NCBI RefSeq assembly: GCF_051201665.1
Contig: NZ_CP179210.1
Location: 1,426,001-1,490,000, forward strand
From: Psychrobium sp051201665
GTDB taxonomy: Bacteria > Pseudomonadota > Gammaproteobacteria > Enterobacterales > Psychrobiaceae
Length of the DNA stretch: 64,000 bases
Reading direction: 5' to 3'
Each line of letters begins with the position of its first letter. Positions within the stretch are counted from its first letter, which is position 1. The notes beneath the pieces were generated by a model, which saw nothing but the letters and a program-made list of their open reading frames with translations, did not search any database and was not told the origin of the DNA. The translations under genes and the position numbers were made by a program. This document shows, in pieces, positions 19,787-30,001 of this stretch.

Positions 19787-22117
19787 GTGCTTCAACAAGA
19801 TAAATCTATACAAATCAATCAGTGGGTGTTTTCTTACGCTGAGTCATCGCTTATTAAGGCAGGACACGAGCAATTACTTGATGAGACGTTAGAATCTGTT
19901 TCACTGAATCAACACACATTAGATGTGTTGTGGCAGCTTGTTAAAGCTTACCCAGATGTCATTAGCGCAGACCAAATTCTTGACAATTTATCTGACCAAA
20001 CCATGTCACGGAATAAGCTTTATCAAAGCATCGCAAAATTACGCAGAGTTTTTGATGATAAAACGCATGACGCGCAGTATATTGAAACCGTTCCGCGCCA
20101 AGGATATCGCTGGTTGGCGAAACCGTGTGAACGGCGTAATGAGCAACAAGTCATTGAAGAACAAAATAAAGCGATAGTTAATGATACCAATGATAGTGAA
20201 GAAGAGCCGCAAGTTCATAGTGGTGTATTAGAGCAAAATATCTTTGATGATCTTGGTTTTATTTCTGACGTGCAAGAACAAGAATCACTCGATACTTCTA
20301 ATGTAGAAGAATCCTCACAAGCTGATGATACTGGTGTTGAAACAACATCGATTGACGGTTCTACTAACGACGATAGCACTCGTAATAAAGAAGAATCTAT
20401 CGTAAATACCCCAGAACAAGACGAAGTCTCTCATCATGCTCAATCAAGTATTGAGCCTACTTCGGACACTAAATCAATCAGCAATAAATGGAAATGGGTG
20501 ATTGCTTTCCTTTTGATGTTGATTCTGTCTTTTGTGGGTACCCGCTATTTTAAAAGTGAGCCTAAAGCGGTATTTGTTCCTAGTGATGTATTGTATGTAG
20601 CACCGCTTACTGTTAAAGGTGCAGTTGATACACTCTCACAAGATGGTAAACAACGGATCCAATGGTGGCTTGACCAAAAATTACAGCATTTACCCGCTAT
20701 TCAAGTGATGCCATACCGCGATGACAATGCATTACCTAGGGTGCAAGGTGTCATTGATGTTATTGATGAGGGAGTAAAACTTGAATTACATGTATTGACG
20801 AAACAAAACATTCAAAAGCCCGCTTTAATATCATTATTTTTATCAGATTCAATCAGTCAAAATATTGTGCAAAATGATGCTTTTAATCAATCGTTAGCAA
20901 AACATATTACCGGCGTTGAATCTGCTTTGTTAGTGACGGACAAGTGTCATATTTCCGATTTTATTGGTGAGGCTGTTCAAACGGAAGATTGCTTAGTGGC
21001 TTTGAATAATAAGTTTCATCATTTGCTCACTAAGCTTCACGCGACTGAACTCACTGACACTGAAGAAATTATTTCAGCGAGCGATCTTGATGTCTTTGCC
21101 AAGCAAATAATTAAACGCTATCCAGAGCATAGTTTAGGCTATGAAGTTCAGGCGAGTTATTACAATTACATTGGTGCAATAAATAAAGCGCATGATGCCT
21201 TATTAAAGGCAATGGAGAGAAACCAAAACTCGACGCAAATAATTAAATTACTGAGTGAAAGCTATCGTAAGCTTAAGGATTTTAATCGCAGCATTGTTTT
21301 AGTTGATGCATTAATTGAGCGCCGGTTTGAACTGTCAGCCTCTTATTATTGGCAAGCTTATGATTTAGTGGCACTAGGAAACCTAGAAAAGGCACAATTG
21401 CTCATTGAAGAGCATGCTATTGAATTATCGTCCATTGAGCAACAAGTGTATTTCTTTGGGGTTAATTATAATCAGCTGCAAACGTTTTTAAATAATGAAC
21501 AACCTAAAACGGCAAAGACAATAAACTTTATTGAACAAGCTATCAGCAATGATAATTATTGCATTTCGCTGCAATCAGTTACTGATTGTGTTCAACTGGC
21601 TGCTGATAAAATATCTGCGCAATATCGCATGACGCAATGGCAAGCGGCTGCGTTGTATTTAAAAGCGAATGATCCAATGCAAGCTATTAATGTACTTAGC
21701 AATGAAGATTGGCTAAACAATGAAGACATTAGCTTGGCCAGCGGCGCTGATCGTCTATTTTATATTCCAACGTACGCTAATATTTTGATGAAAACAGGCC
21801 AAGAGAAAGAAGGGTTAGCGTTACTTAAACACTTTATTGTCTTTGTAAAAAGTTCGGGCCTTCAGAAGCTTTACGCTCTGCCTTTAGCAGAGGCCTATGC
21901 ACTTGTTGGTCAGCAAAATGATGCCTTGAAACAAATGGCTCAATTGCTGGCTTCAGGGTGGCTACCTAGTCCGAAGTATCAGATGTGGCCACTGCAAGAA
22001 AATCCAAACCTTGATTCAATTAATCGTCAATGGCAGTTTTTGAACTTGTTAGAATTAATCGAAAATCGTCGTCAGTTAATACGATTGCGGGTTAAAGATT
22101 TGAAAAAAGCTCAATAG
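19787..22117 (+). CDS. CadC/ToxR-like membrane-anchored winged-helix regulator with TPR-type periplasmic region
   Basis: 776 residues from a GTG. Residues about 5-112 form an OmpR/ToxR-type winged helix (LDVLWQLVKAYPDVISADQILDNL...KLRRVFDDKTHDAQYIETVPRQGYRW). An acidic, Ser/Thr/Glu-rich linker follows. A single TM helix (WKWVIAFLLMLILSFVGTRYF, about 235-256) places the remaining 500 residues in the periplasm, where helical repeat motifs (ALLKAMERNQNSTQIIKLLSESYRKL and similar) suggest TPRs. Such proteins sense envelope signals and bind DNA from the membrane. The signal and targets are not deducible; it stands alone between ppsA and aspC. The start is poorly supported by an RBS. Confidence 0.85.
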   Translation: MLQQDKSIQINQWVFSYAESSLIKAGHEQLLDETLESVSLNQHTLDVLWQLVKAYPDVISADQILDNLSDQTMSRNKLYQSIAKLRRVFDDKTHDAQYIETVPRQGYRWLAKPCERRNEQQVIEEQNKAIVNDTNDSEEEPQVHSGVLEQNIFDDLGFISDVQEQESLDTSNVEESSQADDTGVETTSIDGSTNDDSTRNKEESIVNTPEQDEVSHHAQSSIEPTSDTKSISNKWKWVIAFLLMLILSFVGTRYFKSEPKAVFVPSDVLYVAPLTVKGAVDTLSQDGKQRIQWWLDQKLQHLPAIQVMPYRDDNALPRVQGVIDVIDEGVKLELHVLTKQNIQKPALISLFLSDSISQNIVQNDAFNQSLAKHITGVESALLVTDKCHISDFIGEAVQTEDCLVALNNKFHHLLTKLHATELTDTEEIISASDLDVFAKQIIKRYPEHSLGYEVQASYYNYIGAINKAHDALLKAMERNQNSTQIIKLLSESYRKLKDFNRSIVLVDALIERRFELSASYYWQAYDLVALGNLEKAQLLIEEHAIELSSIEQQVYFFGVNYNQLQTFLNNEQPKTAKTINFIEQAISNDNYCISLQSVTDCVQLAADKISAQYRMTQWQAAALYLKANDPMQAINVLSNEDWLNNEDISLASGADRLFYIPTYANILMKTGQEKEGLALLKHFIVFVKSSGLQKLYALPLAEAYALVGQQNDALKQMAQLLASGWLPSPKYQMWPLQENPNLDSINRQWQFLNLLELIENRRQLIRLRVKDLKKAQ

Positions 22118-22140
22118 CTCACACGCTTTCTTCAAAAGTA

Positions 22141-22170
22141 AAAAGGGAGATGCTAAGCATCTCCCTTTTT
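22141..22170. terminator. Bidirectional terminator
   Basis: AAAAAGGGAGATGCT-AAGCATCTCCCTTTTT, a long perfect stem with A and T runs, serving the regulator gene on + and aspC on -. Confidence 0.92.
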
Positions 22171-22194
22171 ATTATCTGCACAACGTTATGTTGA

Positions 22195-23385
22195 TTAAAG
22201 TACTTTGCAGATTGCCTGACATAAATCGTCAATATTATTACTTGTCATTCCAGCAACACTAATTCTGCCAGAACCAACAATATATACGCCGTGTTCAACT
22301 TTAAGGGTTTCTACTTGCGCTTTGCTCAGGCCTGAAAATGAGAACATGCCACATTGACGGGTAATGAAAGAGAAATCACCTTGGGCGCCATAATGCGTAA
22401 GTTTCTCCACAAATACCGTACGCATTTGTGCAATGCGTTGACGCATTTGAGCAACTTCATCATGCCATAGCGCGGTTAATTCGTTATCGGCCAGAATTGT
22501 TGCAACCACGGCAGCACCATGTGAAGGTGGGTTCGAATAATTTGCGCGAATAATTGACTTAACTTGACTAAAGGCCGATTGAGCTACTTCTTCTGACTTA
22601 GCGACTAGAGTGACAGCACCAACACGTTCGTTATATAAACCGAAATTCTTAGAGAAAGAGTTAGCGACGATTAACTCGTTATTAGCTTCTGCAAACGCAC
22701 GTAAACCTTGTGCATCTTCTTCGATGCCCACACCAAAACCTTGATAGGCAAAATCGAATAAACCGATTACCTGTTGCTTGTTAGCAAGCTCGCTAATTTT
22801 TTGCCATTGCTCAAACGTTGGATCAATACCTGTTGGGTTATGGCAACAACCATGAAATAGCACCGCGTCGCCAGCTTCTGTTTGGCCTAGTGATTGCAAC
22901 ATTCCGTCAAAATCCAGCGCTTGATGCTCGGCATCGTAATAGGCATATTCAACCACCTCTAAACCAGCAGCTTTGAAAATGTTACCGTGATTAGCCCATG
23001 TAGGATTACTAACCCAAATACGCTTTACACCAAGTTGTTTTACCAAAAAGTCAGCGGCAATACGCAGTGAACCCGTGCCCCCTGGCGCTTGGGCCGTGGC
23101 TGCTCTGTTATTTGCAATAATCTCACTATCACGTCCAAACAAAAGTTCTTGAACTACGCCTGCATAAGCAGCTAATCCTTCAATGTTTAAATAAGACTTG
23201 GTCTTTTCGTTTTGCAGTAAAATCTGCTCGGCTTTTTTCACACAGTTTAATACTGGTGTTTCGCCTTGATCCGTTTTATAGATCCCGACGCCAAGGTTAA
23301 TCTTGTTGTTACGGGGATCTTTTTTAAAGGCTTCAGTTAAACCGAGAATGGGATCTGCAGCTGCTGTCTTGACCACTTCAAACAT
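22195..23385 (-). CDS. aspC: Aspartate/aromatic aminotransferase, class I
   Basis: 396 residues, the same length as E. coli AspC and highly similar along its whole length by eye. PLP enzyme that moves the amino group between aspartate or aromatic amino acids and 2-oxoglutarate. Landmarks: PGGTGSLRIAADFL, VWVSNPTW-type strand, FHGCCHNPTGIDPT (cofactor-binding Asn), LFDFAYQGFGVG (Asp, Tyr) and NSFSKNFGLYNERVGA with the Schiff-base Lys; the C-terminal substrate Arg lies in GSGRISVAGM. Whether it also covers the TyrB role cannot be judged. Faces a bidirectional terminator. Confidence 0.94.
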   Translation of the reverse strand: MFEVVKTAAADPILGLTEAFKKDPRNNKINLGVGIYKTDQGETPVLNCVKKAEQILLQNEKTKSYLNIEGLAAYAGVVQELLFGRDSEIIANNRAATAQAPGGTGSLRIAADFLVKQLGVKRIWVSNPTWANHGNIFKAAGLEVVEYAYYDAEHQALDFDGMLQSLGQTEAGDAVLFHGCCHNPTGIDPTFEQWQKISELANKQQVIGLFDFAYQGFGVGIEEDAQGLRAFAEANNELIVANSFSKNFGLYNERVGAVTLVAKSEEVAQSAFSQVKSIIRANYSNPPSHGAAVVATILADNELTALWHDEVAQMRQRIAQMRTVFVEKLTHYGAQGDFSFITRQCGMFSFSGLSKAQVETLKVEHGVYIVGSGRISVAGMTSNNIDDLCQAICKVL

Positions 23386-23525
23386 TGGGAGTGTCCTATA
23401 TTAATTTCGAGGAAAGTCGATTGACGTTGAGTACGTCAATTCATCGTATTTATAACATGTAATAATCCTAGCGCACAGCTTAATCTAGGGCTTTTTATGG
23501 AGAAATTTTTTAGCTATAAACACTA

Positions 23526-23788
23526 GGGTCTGTTGAACTTTTGAGTTCATTTTTGCAGCAATTTGTTTGGGGTTTCTACAAGGCAGAGCCTATGTGGTGT
23601 AGCTGGCTACACGAATAGGCGATAACGCCGTAGAAATAACAAACAAATGCTGTCCGTAGGATTCACCTAAAAGTATTTTGTGCCGCGTTATTCGTCATTC
23701 ACTGGGGTAAACCCAGCATCAATCCTCATGCCTTGCCCAAAATCCTTTTAGATTGAACAAAATTTGAACCACAAAGATCAACAGACCC
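23526..23788 (+). repeat. Miniature inverted-repeat element, family 2, copy A (263 bp)
   Basis: Ends GGGTCTGTTGAACTTTT and AAGATCAACAGACCC are inverted; TA (also CTAG at this site) flanks both ends. It lies 140 bp upstream of the aspC start and about 245 bp upstream of the OmpA-like gene. A longer, inverted copy is at 35453-35812. No coding capacity. The IR shape resembles IS5/IS427-type ends, but this is inference. Confidence 0.85.
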
Positions 23789-24033
23789 TAGTTATATAGC
23801 AGATGGGAAGTGTTAATTTGCTATCAAATTTTTTGATAGCTCACTAACGTTGTAAAAGTTGATTTAAACGCAGACTTTCTTACTATTTCAGCTAAATTAT
23901 CTGATTTATTCGAGGCATTGTGCCATTAGACTGTGTTATTATTCATTCGTTCAGTTTAAATTCATTGCATGATTGTTGTAATAACCACATTACACGAAGT
24001 AACTAAAGATAATTTCTAAATTTACAAGGAACT

Positions 24034-25119
24034 ATGATGAAGAACATCAAACTTAAGGCATTTATCCTCGCACCAGTTGCATTAAGCGTTATGGCAGGTA
24101 CTGCTATGGCAAAAGATGTAGAAAAAGGTTGGTACGTTCAAGGCAACGTTGGCCAGGCTAAAAGCTATGCAACTCAAGCTGAATTACGCAATGAAGTGTT
24201 AGCGTTAGGTGATGTTGGTACTATCTCACCAAATTCTCAAAAACGTCGCGGCTGGCGCGTTGATGGCGGTTACCGTTTTGATAACAACTTCTCTGCAGCG
24301 ATCACGTTTGCCGATTTAGGATTCGTTGAATTAGGTACGTCGACAAATAATGCAATGATTCGAGAAATTGAAGCAATGTCTGGCAAAGCCGTATCATTAG
24401 TAGGCGCATATAATCAACCAATTAACGACTGGATTAATGTTCATGTAAAAGGTGGTTTTTCTTCACTTGAAGCACGCTCGAATAAGACAACGTTAGGACG
24501 TGGTATTACTAAAGGTGATAACAAAGATTGGGTTTGGGGTGCAGGTATGTCGTTTGACCTAACTGAAAACACTTCTCTTATGTTTGATTGGGAACGTTAC
24601 GAGTTTGAACATAAAATTGACTTATTAACGGCTGGCTTACGCTATACATTTGGTGACGTTGAGAAAAAGAAAGCGATGCCAGCACCAGTTGTTGCGCCAG
24701 CACCGGCACCAGTTGTTAAGCCTCAACCAGTGCCTGCACCGACTCCAGCGCCGGTACCATCGCCAGTTGTTGAAATTAAGCCGCTTAAAATTAATGTTTA
24801 CTTTGATAACAATTCAAGTGTATTAACCAATGAAACTAAAGCCATTTTAGATAATGCTGGTAAACAACTTGCTGATGGCAATGTTGATAACGTAAAAGTT
24901 GCTGGTTTCGCGTCAGCATTAGGTAACGCGGCATATAATCAAATGTTATCTGACAAGCGTGCTAAAAACGTGACTAAGTACATTCAAGATACTTGGAGTG
25001 TTGAGAGCGATAAAATCTCGGTATCTGCAAGCGGCGAAGAAAAAGCAAGTGATAACGAAAACAACGGCAAAGACCGTAAAGTAACAGTACGTGTTCAATT
25101 TTCTAAAGAACAGAAATAA
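24034..25119 (+). CDS. OmpA-family outer-membrane protein
   Basis: 361 residues. Signal peptide KLKAFILAPVALSVMAGTAMA, then an 8-strand beta-barrel domain of OmpA type (KGWYVQGNVGQAKSY to LTAGLRYTFGDV, about 27-207), a Pro/Ala/Val-rich linker (about 213-245), and a C-terminal OmpA peptidoglycan-binding domain (INVYFDNNSSVLTNETKAIL...SDKRAKNVTKYI...GKDRKVTVRV). The conserved Asp and Arg that hold diaminopimelate appear in the last two motifs. It tethers the outer membrane to the cell wall. RBS AAGGAA lies 5 bp before the start. Monocistronic. Confidence 0.93.
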   Translation: MMKNIKLKAFILAPVALSVMAGTAMAKDVEKGWYVQGNVGQAKSYATQAELRNEVLALGDVGTISPNSQKRRGWRVDGGYRFDNNFSAAITFADLGFVELGTSTNNAMIREIEAMSGKAVSLVGAYNQPINDWINVHVKGGFSSLEARSNKTTLGRGITKGDNKDWVWGAGMSFDLTENTSLMFDWERYEFEHKIDLLTAGLRYTFGDVEKKKAMPAPVVAPAPAPVVKPQPVPAPTPAPVPSPVVEIKPLKINVYFDNNSSVLTNETKAILDNAGKQLADGNVDNVKVAGFASALGNAAYNQMLSDKRAKNVTKYIQDTWSVESDKISVSASGEEKASDNENNGKDRKVTVRVQFSKEQK

Positions 25120-25400
25120 TATCATACCCATGCAACTTTAAATGCAGGTTTCAGAGCTTGGGTAGGATGCGAGTACAAGGCATGATTTGTAATTAATGGT
25201 TATTCCCTGATTATGAATCATAACGCTGTAATCGTTTTCTACCCAAACTCCCGAAGGGCAAGTTGCAAAGCAGCCAACTGCGTTGTTATAAGATACTTAT
25301 TAAGAATGACTTAACCACCTATCTTATGCCTAGCATTTGGCACGCTTTTCGACTTGCTGAAATCGAGCATTTCAAAGTAGCATGGCTATAGTTACTTTTT
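25120..25400. other. Repeat-like intergenic region after the OmpA-like gene
   Basis: About 280 bp with internal dyads: GCTTGGGTAGGATGCGAG versus CTACCCAAACTCCCGAAGG, and GCATGATTTGTAATT... around 25180-25230. No ORF, tRNA or clear promoter. The dyads suggest a decayed intergenic repeat. The only second-order signal is the terminator that follows. Confidence 0.45.
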
Positions 25401-25406
25401 AACCAT

Positions 25407-25435
25407 AAAAACCCGCTGAATTAGCGGGTTTTTTT
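25407..25435 (+). terminator. Rho-independent terminator upstream of glnS
   Basis: AAAAACCCGCT-GAATT-AGCGGGTTTTTTT. Probably ends transcripts from the OmpA-like gene, 288 bp upstream. Confidence 0.85.
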
Positions 25436-25554
25436 ATTTTTGCGTAGCAACAACACATTAATTTAGCTCAAGCTAACTCAGTGGTTGAGAATCTTTTAAA
25501 TTTAGGCGATCATACAAGCAATTTTTACTAGGTTTTAACTAATTTGAGGATCTG

Positions 25555-27222
25555 ATGAGCGAAGAGTCAGTACGTCCAACCAATTTCATTCGAAATATTA
25601 TTGATCAAGATTTAGCATCAGGTAAACATGCAAGTGTTGTTACCCGTTTTCCGCCAGAACCAAATGGCTATTTGCATATTGGTCATGCTAAATCAATTTG
25701 TTTAAACTTCGGGATCGGTCAAGATTATCAGGGACAAACAAATTTACGCTTTGATGACACTAACCCTGCAAAAGAAGATATCGACTTTGTTCATTCCATT
25801 AAAGAAGATGTGCAGTGGCTAGGCTTTGAATGGGCTGGTGAGGTTCGTTATAGCTCAAACTATTTTGAAGACCTTTATAACTACGCTGTTGAATTAATCA
25901 CGGCCGGCAAAGCGTTTGTATGTCAACTTGACGCTGAGCAGATGCGAGAGTATCGCGGTACATTGAAAGAGCCTGGGAAAAATAGCCCATGGCGCGATCA
26001 AAGTGTCGAAGAAAACTTGGACTTATTCGAGCGCATGCGCAAGGGCGAATTTGCCGAAGGTTCGCACAGTTTACGTGCAAAAATTGATATGGCGTCACCG
26101 AATATCAAAATGCGTGACCCAATTATTTACCGTATTCGTTTCATTGAACATCACCAAACAGGTGACAAGTGGTGCATTTATCCAATGTATGACTTTACAC
26201 ATTGTATTTCTGATGCCATCGAGGGGATTACGCACTCGTTGTGCACACTTGAGTTTGAAGATCACCGACCATTGTATGATTGGGTGATTGACAATATTTC
26301 AATTCCTGCGCATCCACAACAAATTGAATTCTCACGACTTAACCTTGAATACACGGTAATGTCTAAGCGTAAGCTTGCCGCACTTGTTGAAGAAAATTTA
26401 GTTGATGGCTGGAGCGACCCGCGCATGCCTACGATTGCTGGAATGCGTCGTCGTGGTTATACACCTGCATCGTTAGTCGAGTTTTGTAAACGTATTGGTG
26501 TAACAAAGCAAGAAAATATGATCGAAATGAGTGCGCTAGAAAGCTGCATTCGTGAAGATCTTAATGTAACGGCACCTCGTGCAATGGCTGTCTTAGATCC
26601 GATTAAATTAATCCTTGAAAACTACCCTGAAGGACAAGTTGAAGAACTAACCGCGCCAAATCACCCTAATGATGAAGCGATGGGGACGCGTGTTCTGCCT
26701 TTTACTCGTGAAATATTGATTGATCGTGCTGATTTTAAAGAAGAAGCCAACAAGAAATACAAACGGTTAGTGATTGACAAAGAAGTACGTCTTCGTAATG
26801 GTTATGTTGTGAAAGCACTACGTTGTGATAAAGATGCCGATGGTAACATCACAACAGTATACGGTAGCTACGATCCTGAAACGCTTGGTAAGAACCCAAG
26901 TGACGGCCGTAAAGTTAAAGGCGTTATTCATTGGGTAAGTGCTTCTCATGGTATACCGGCGACGGTACGTTTATATGATCGTTTATTTACGGTACCGAAT
27001 CCAGCAGCAGAAGAGGCATTCAGCGCTGTGATTAATCCTGAGTCACTAGTATCTGTTTCAACAGCGATTGTTGAGCCTTCACTAGCGACGGCTAAAGGCG
27101 AGCAGGCTTATCAGTTTGAGCGCGAAGGATATTTTTGTGCTGACAATAAAGATTCAACAAGCGATAACCTAGTCTTTAACCGTACGGTAGGACTGCGAGA
27201 TACTTGGACTAACAACGCTTAA
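25555..27222 (+). CDS. glnS: Glutaminyl-tRNA synthetase
   Basis: 555 residues (E. coli 554). Class I synthetase charging tRNA-Gln. HIGH motif is in RFPPEPNGYLHIGHAKSICLNF (about 33-54), the KMSKS-equivalent is EYTVMSKRKLAAL (about 264-276), and the acceptor-stem contact region WCIYPMYDFTHCISDAIEGITHSLCTLEF is intact. The C-terminal beta-barrel anticodon-binding domain is complete (VIHWVSASHGIPATVRLYDRLF). RBS GAGGA precedes the ATG. Single gene with terminators on both sides. Confidence 0.97.
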   Translation: MSEESVRPTNFIRNIIDQDLASGKHASVVTRFPPEPNGYLHIGHAKSICLNFGIGQDYQGQTNLRFDDTNPAKEDIDFVHSIKEDVQWLGFEWAGEVRYSSNYFEDLYNYAVELITAGKAFVCQLDAEQMREYRGTLKEPGKNSPWRDQSVEENLDLFERMRKGEFAEGSHSLRAKIDMASPNIKMRDPIIYRIRFIEHHQTGDKWCIYPMYDFTHCISDAIEGITHSLCTLEFEDHRPLYDWVIDNISIPAHPQQIEFSRLNLEYTVMSKRKLAALVEENLVDGWSDPRMPTIAGMRRRGYTPASLVEFCKRIGVTKQENMIEMSALESCIREDLNVTAPRAMAVLDPIKLILENYPEGQVEELTAPNHPNDEAMGTRVLPFTREILIDRADFKEEANKKYKRLVIDKEVRLRNGYVVKALRCDKDADGNITTVYGSYDPETLGKNPSDGRKVKGVIHWVSASHGIPATVRLYDRLFTVPNPAAEEAFSAVINPESLVSVSTAIVEPSLATAKGEQAYQFEREGYFCADNKDSTSDNLVFNRTVGLRDTWTNNA

Positions 27223-27250
27223 TCTATTAGCTTGGTAATTTTTTGTTTGG

Positions 27251-27281
27251 AACAGGCAATGAACTCATTGCCTGTTTTTTT
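27251..27281 (+). terminator. glnS terminator
   Basis: AACAGGCAATGA-ACT-CATTGCCTGTTTTTTT, 28 bp after the glnS stop. Confidence 0.92.
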
Positions 27282-27308
27282 ATTCATTAGCGTAATACAT
27301 GTGGCGAA

Positions 27309-29231
27309 ATGACATCACTTGATTCTAAAATTAGCCATGCCTTTGCCAAAGATGGTGCTTTAGCGCAGTGCATTGATGGTTATGATGAGCGTGAAGTCCA
27401 AACCGAAATGGCATTAGCCGTTGGCAAAGCTATTGAAGAAAAACAACAATTGGTTGTCGAAGCACAAACCGGTACCGGTAAAACCTTTGCGTATTTAATT
27501 AGTGCCATGTTAAGTGGCGCTAAAACCATTGTTTCCACGGGGACAAAAGCACTGCAAGACCAGCTTTACTACAAAGATCTTCCACTCGTTAAAAAAGCGC
27601 TTAACACACCAATTAAAACTGCACTTCTAAAGGGGCGCGGAAATTATCTTTGTATCGACCGATTCCGGAAATTACAACAACAAGGCGCAAGTCATAACGA
27701 CCAAATAGAGCATGATTTAATTCAAATTAAGCGATGGTCAGGTCATACCTTAACAGGTGACTTGGGGGATGTGCCGGGTGTTAAAGAATCATCGATGGCA
27801 TTTTCACTAGTGACTTCAAGTAGTGATAACTGCAGCGGTAAAAAATGTGAACACTACGATGACTGTTATTTACTGCGTGCGAGACGTCTTGCCATGGATG
27901 CCGATTTAATTGTTGTAAATCATCATCTATTTTTTGCCGACATGGCATTAAAAGACACTGGCTTTGGCGAATTGATTCCAGCAAGTGAGATGGTGATTTT
28001 TGATGAAGCCCATCAAATTCCTGATATTGCTTGTGGCTATTTTGGTGAGTCACTATCGACTAAAACCATTAAAGAGCTCGCTGTTGATATATCTTATGTT
28101 TATTACAGTGAACTTAAAGATACTAAACAACTATTAAAAGCCGCTGAAATAGTGCAACGTTGTAGTGACCAATTACGCCTTGTATTTGCCCATAACGGTG
28201 AGCGTGGTGATTGGGGGCAGGCATTAAATCGAAATGATGTAAAGGGCGCATTTGAACAGCTAAACGCCAATCTTGATTTTATGTATCAAGTGCTGAAAAT
28301 CTCTTTAGGACGAAGTGAGAACCTTGATAATTGTTTTGAAAGACTTTTAGAAGTTAAATCACGGCTCGATAAATTTAAGGGCGGTGATAAAGTCGGTTTT
28401 AGTTTTTGGTATGAAGCAAGTCGCAATCATCTACAACTTAATATTAGTCCGTTGTCGATAGCTGATAAGTTCTATCAACACACTAAAACGCTTGATAGTG
28501 CATGGTTGTTTACATCCGCAACGCTTAAAGTCGATGATAAGTTTGACCATTTCACGGCACAACTTGGCATCAAGTCACCTCAAACATTGTCGTTAGATAG
28601 TCCATTTGATTATCAAAAGCAATCGTTATTTTGTGTGCCACGGTATTTTACTGAGCCTGCAAATCCTAATTACATTGATCAACTGGCACAAACAACGCAG
28701 GTGCTCATTGAAGCGAGTAATGGCGGCGTTCTTATTCTGGTGACGAGTTTTTCAACCCTTAATCGGTTGCAGGCTAAATTAGCTAATCAAATTGACCAAA
28801 CGTTGTTAGTGCAGGGCGATGATAGTAAACAAGCGCTACTAAATGCCTTTGTTGACGATGGTGATGCGGTGCTATTAGCAACGTCTTCATTTTGGGAAGG
28901 CGTTGATATCCGCGGTGACGCATTACGTTGTGTTATCATCGACAAGCTTCCATTTGCATCGCCAGATGATCCCTTGTTAAAAGCACGCCTAGATGACAAA
29001 AAGAAACAAGGCGTTGAAGGGTTTGATGCCGTGCAGGTACCACAAGCGGTTATTTCACTCAAACAGGGGGCTGGACGACTTATTCGCGATGTTAATGATC
29101 GCGGCGCCTTAGTGTTATGTGATACACGAATGATTACTAGGCCGTATGGTCGAATATTCCTACAAAGTTTGCCTGATATGAAACGCACACGTGATCTTAA
29201 ACAAGTCATCGACTATTTAGAGCAGCTTTAA
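27309..29231 (+). CDS. yoaA: ATP-dependent DNA helicase YoaA (DinG/XPD-like)
   Basis: 640 residues (E. coli YoaA 636). Superfamily 2, 5'-3' iron-sulfur helicase implicated in replication repair, in E. coli acting with the HolC clamp-loader subunit. Motif I VVEAQTGTGKTFAYL (about 49-63), four-Cys Fe-S region with C-SGKKC-EHYDDC and an upstream Cys in GRGNYLCIDRF, motif II VIFDEAHQIPD, motif III-like AWLFTSATL, and C-terminal motifs LLATSSFWEGVDIRGDAL and QGAGRLIRDVNDRG. Immediately upstream of tsaB with 41 bp spacing, probably one transcription unit. Confidence 0.95.
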   Translation: MTSLDSKISHAFAKDGALAQCIDGYDEREVQTEMALAVGKAIEEKQQLVVEAQTGTGKTFAYLISAMLSGAKTIVSTGTKALQDQLYYKDLPLVKKALNTPIKTALLKGRGNYLCIDRFRKLQQQGASHNDQIEHDLIQIKRWSGHTLTGDLGDVPGVKESSMAFSLVTSSSDNCSGKKCEHYDDCYLLRARRLAMDADLIVVNHHLFFADMALKDTGFGELIPASEMVIFDEAHQIPDIACGYFGESLSTKTIKELAVDISYVYYSELKDTKQLLKAAEIVQRCSDQLRLVFAHNGERGDWGQALNRNDVKGAFEQLNANLDFMYQVLKISLGRSENLDNCFERLLEVKSRLDKFKGGDKVGFSFWYEASRNHLQLNISPLSIADKFYQHTKTLDSAWLFTSATLKVDDKFDHFTAQLGIKSPQTLSLDSPFDYQKQSLFCVPRYFTEPANPNYIDQLAQTTQVLIEASNGGVLILVTSFSTLNRLQAKLANQIDQTLLVQGDDSKQALLNAFVDDGDAVLLATSSFWEGVDIRGDALRCVIIDKLPFASPDDPLLKARLDDKKKQGVEGFDAVQVPQAVISLKQGAGRLIRDVNDRGALVLCDTRMITRPYGRIFLQSLPDMKRTRDLKQVIDYLEQL

Positions 29232-29272
29232 CAGCAATTTATTGAAACGAAATAACAATTGAAACGAAAATT

Positions 29273-29965
29273 ATGTCAGAAAAAATTCTAATTATTGATA
29301 CCTCAACCGAAGCATGCTCGGTGGCAATCACTCATGGTGAAGCAATATTTCACCAACAAGATGTTACCCCTCGTAGCCATACAAAAATGGTATTGCCAAT
29401 GGTAGATGCGATGCTTAAAAAAGCTAACCTCTCCTTAAAAGAGCTCGACGCCATAGCGTGGGGACGTGGTCCAGGTAGCTTCACTGGTGTACGTATTGGC
29501 ACTGGTATTATGCAAGGGATTGCCCTCGGTGCGAATAAGCCTGTGATTGGCATTTCAACATTGGCGACGATGGCCCAACAAGCGATGGATGAACATGGCG
29601 CTACTGATGTTATTGCAGCCATTGATGCTCGCATGAGCGAAGTATATTGGGGCGTATTTAAAAATATTGAAGGAATAGCTACCCTTGTTGGACAAGAAAT
29701 GGTTGTCAAGCCTGAGATTATTGATAACACCGTACTCGATGAAGCAAATTATATGGCTGTTGGTACCGCGTGGGCTGCGTACCCTACACTTAAAAATATC
29801 GCAAATATTGAGGTCAATACTGAGATCTTATACCCATCAAGTCATGCAATGGCACCGTTAGCTAAAGCCGCATTTCGTCTCGGAACAGCTGTTGATGTTG
29901 ATGATGCAAGCCCAGTTTACGTACGAGATACTGTTACGTGGCAAAAATTGCCGGGTAGAAATTAG
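29273..29965 (+). CDS. tsaB: tRNA threonylcarbamoyladenosine biosynthesis protein TsaB
   Basis: 230 residues (E. coli 231). Non-catalytic partner of TsaD in making t6A37 on ANN-decoding tRNAs. ASKHA-fold features: ILIIDTSTEACSVAI at the start, RSHTKMVLPMVDAML, and the diagnostic LDAIAWGRGPGSFTGVRIGTGIMQGIA. The C-terminus (DASPVYVRDTVTWQKL) matches the family. The yoaA-tsaB pair is a common gammaproteobacterial arrangement. Confidence 0.96.
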   Translation: MSEKILIIDTSTEACSVAITHGEAIFHQQDVTPRSHTKMVLPMVDAMLKKANLSLKELDAIAWGRGPGSFTGVRIGTGIMQGIALGANKPVIGISTLATMAQQAMDEHGATDVIAAIDARMSEVYWGVFKNIEGIATLVGQEMVVKPEIIDNTVLDEANYMAVGTAWAAYPTLKNIANIEVNTEILYPSSHAMAPLAKAAFRLGTAVDVDDASPVYVRDTVTWQKLPGRN

Positions 29966-30001
29966 ACGATAGCAAAAAGCTTGTGCTAAACTACTTTCGC
30001 T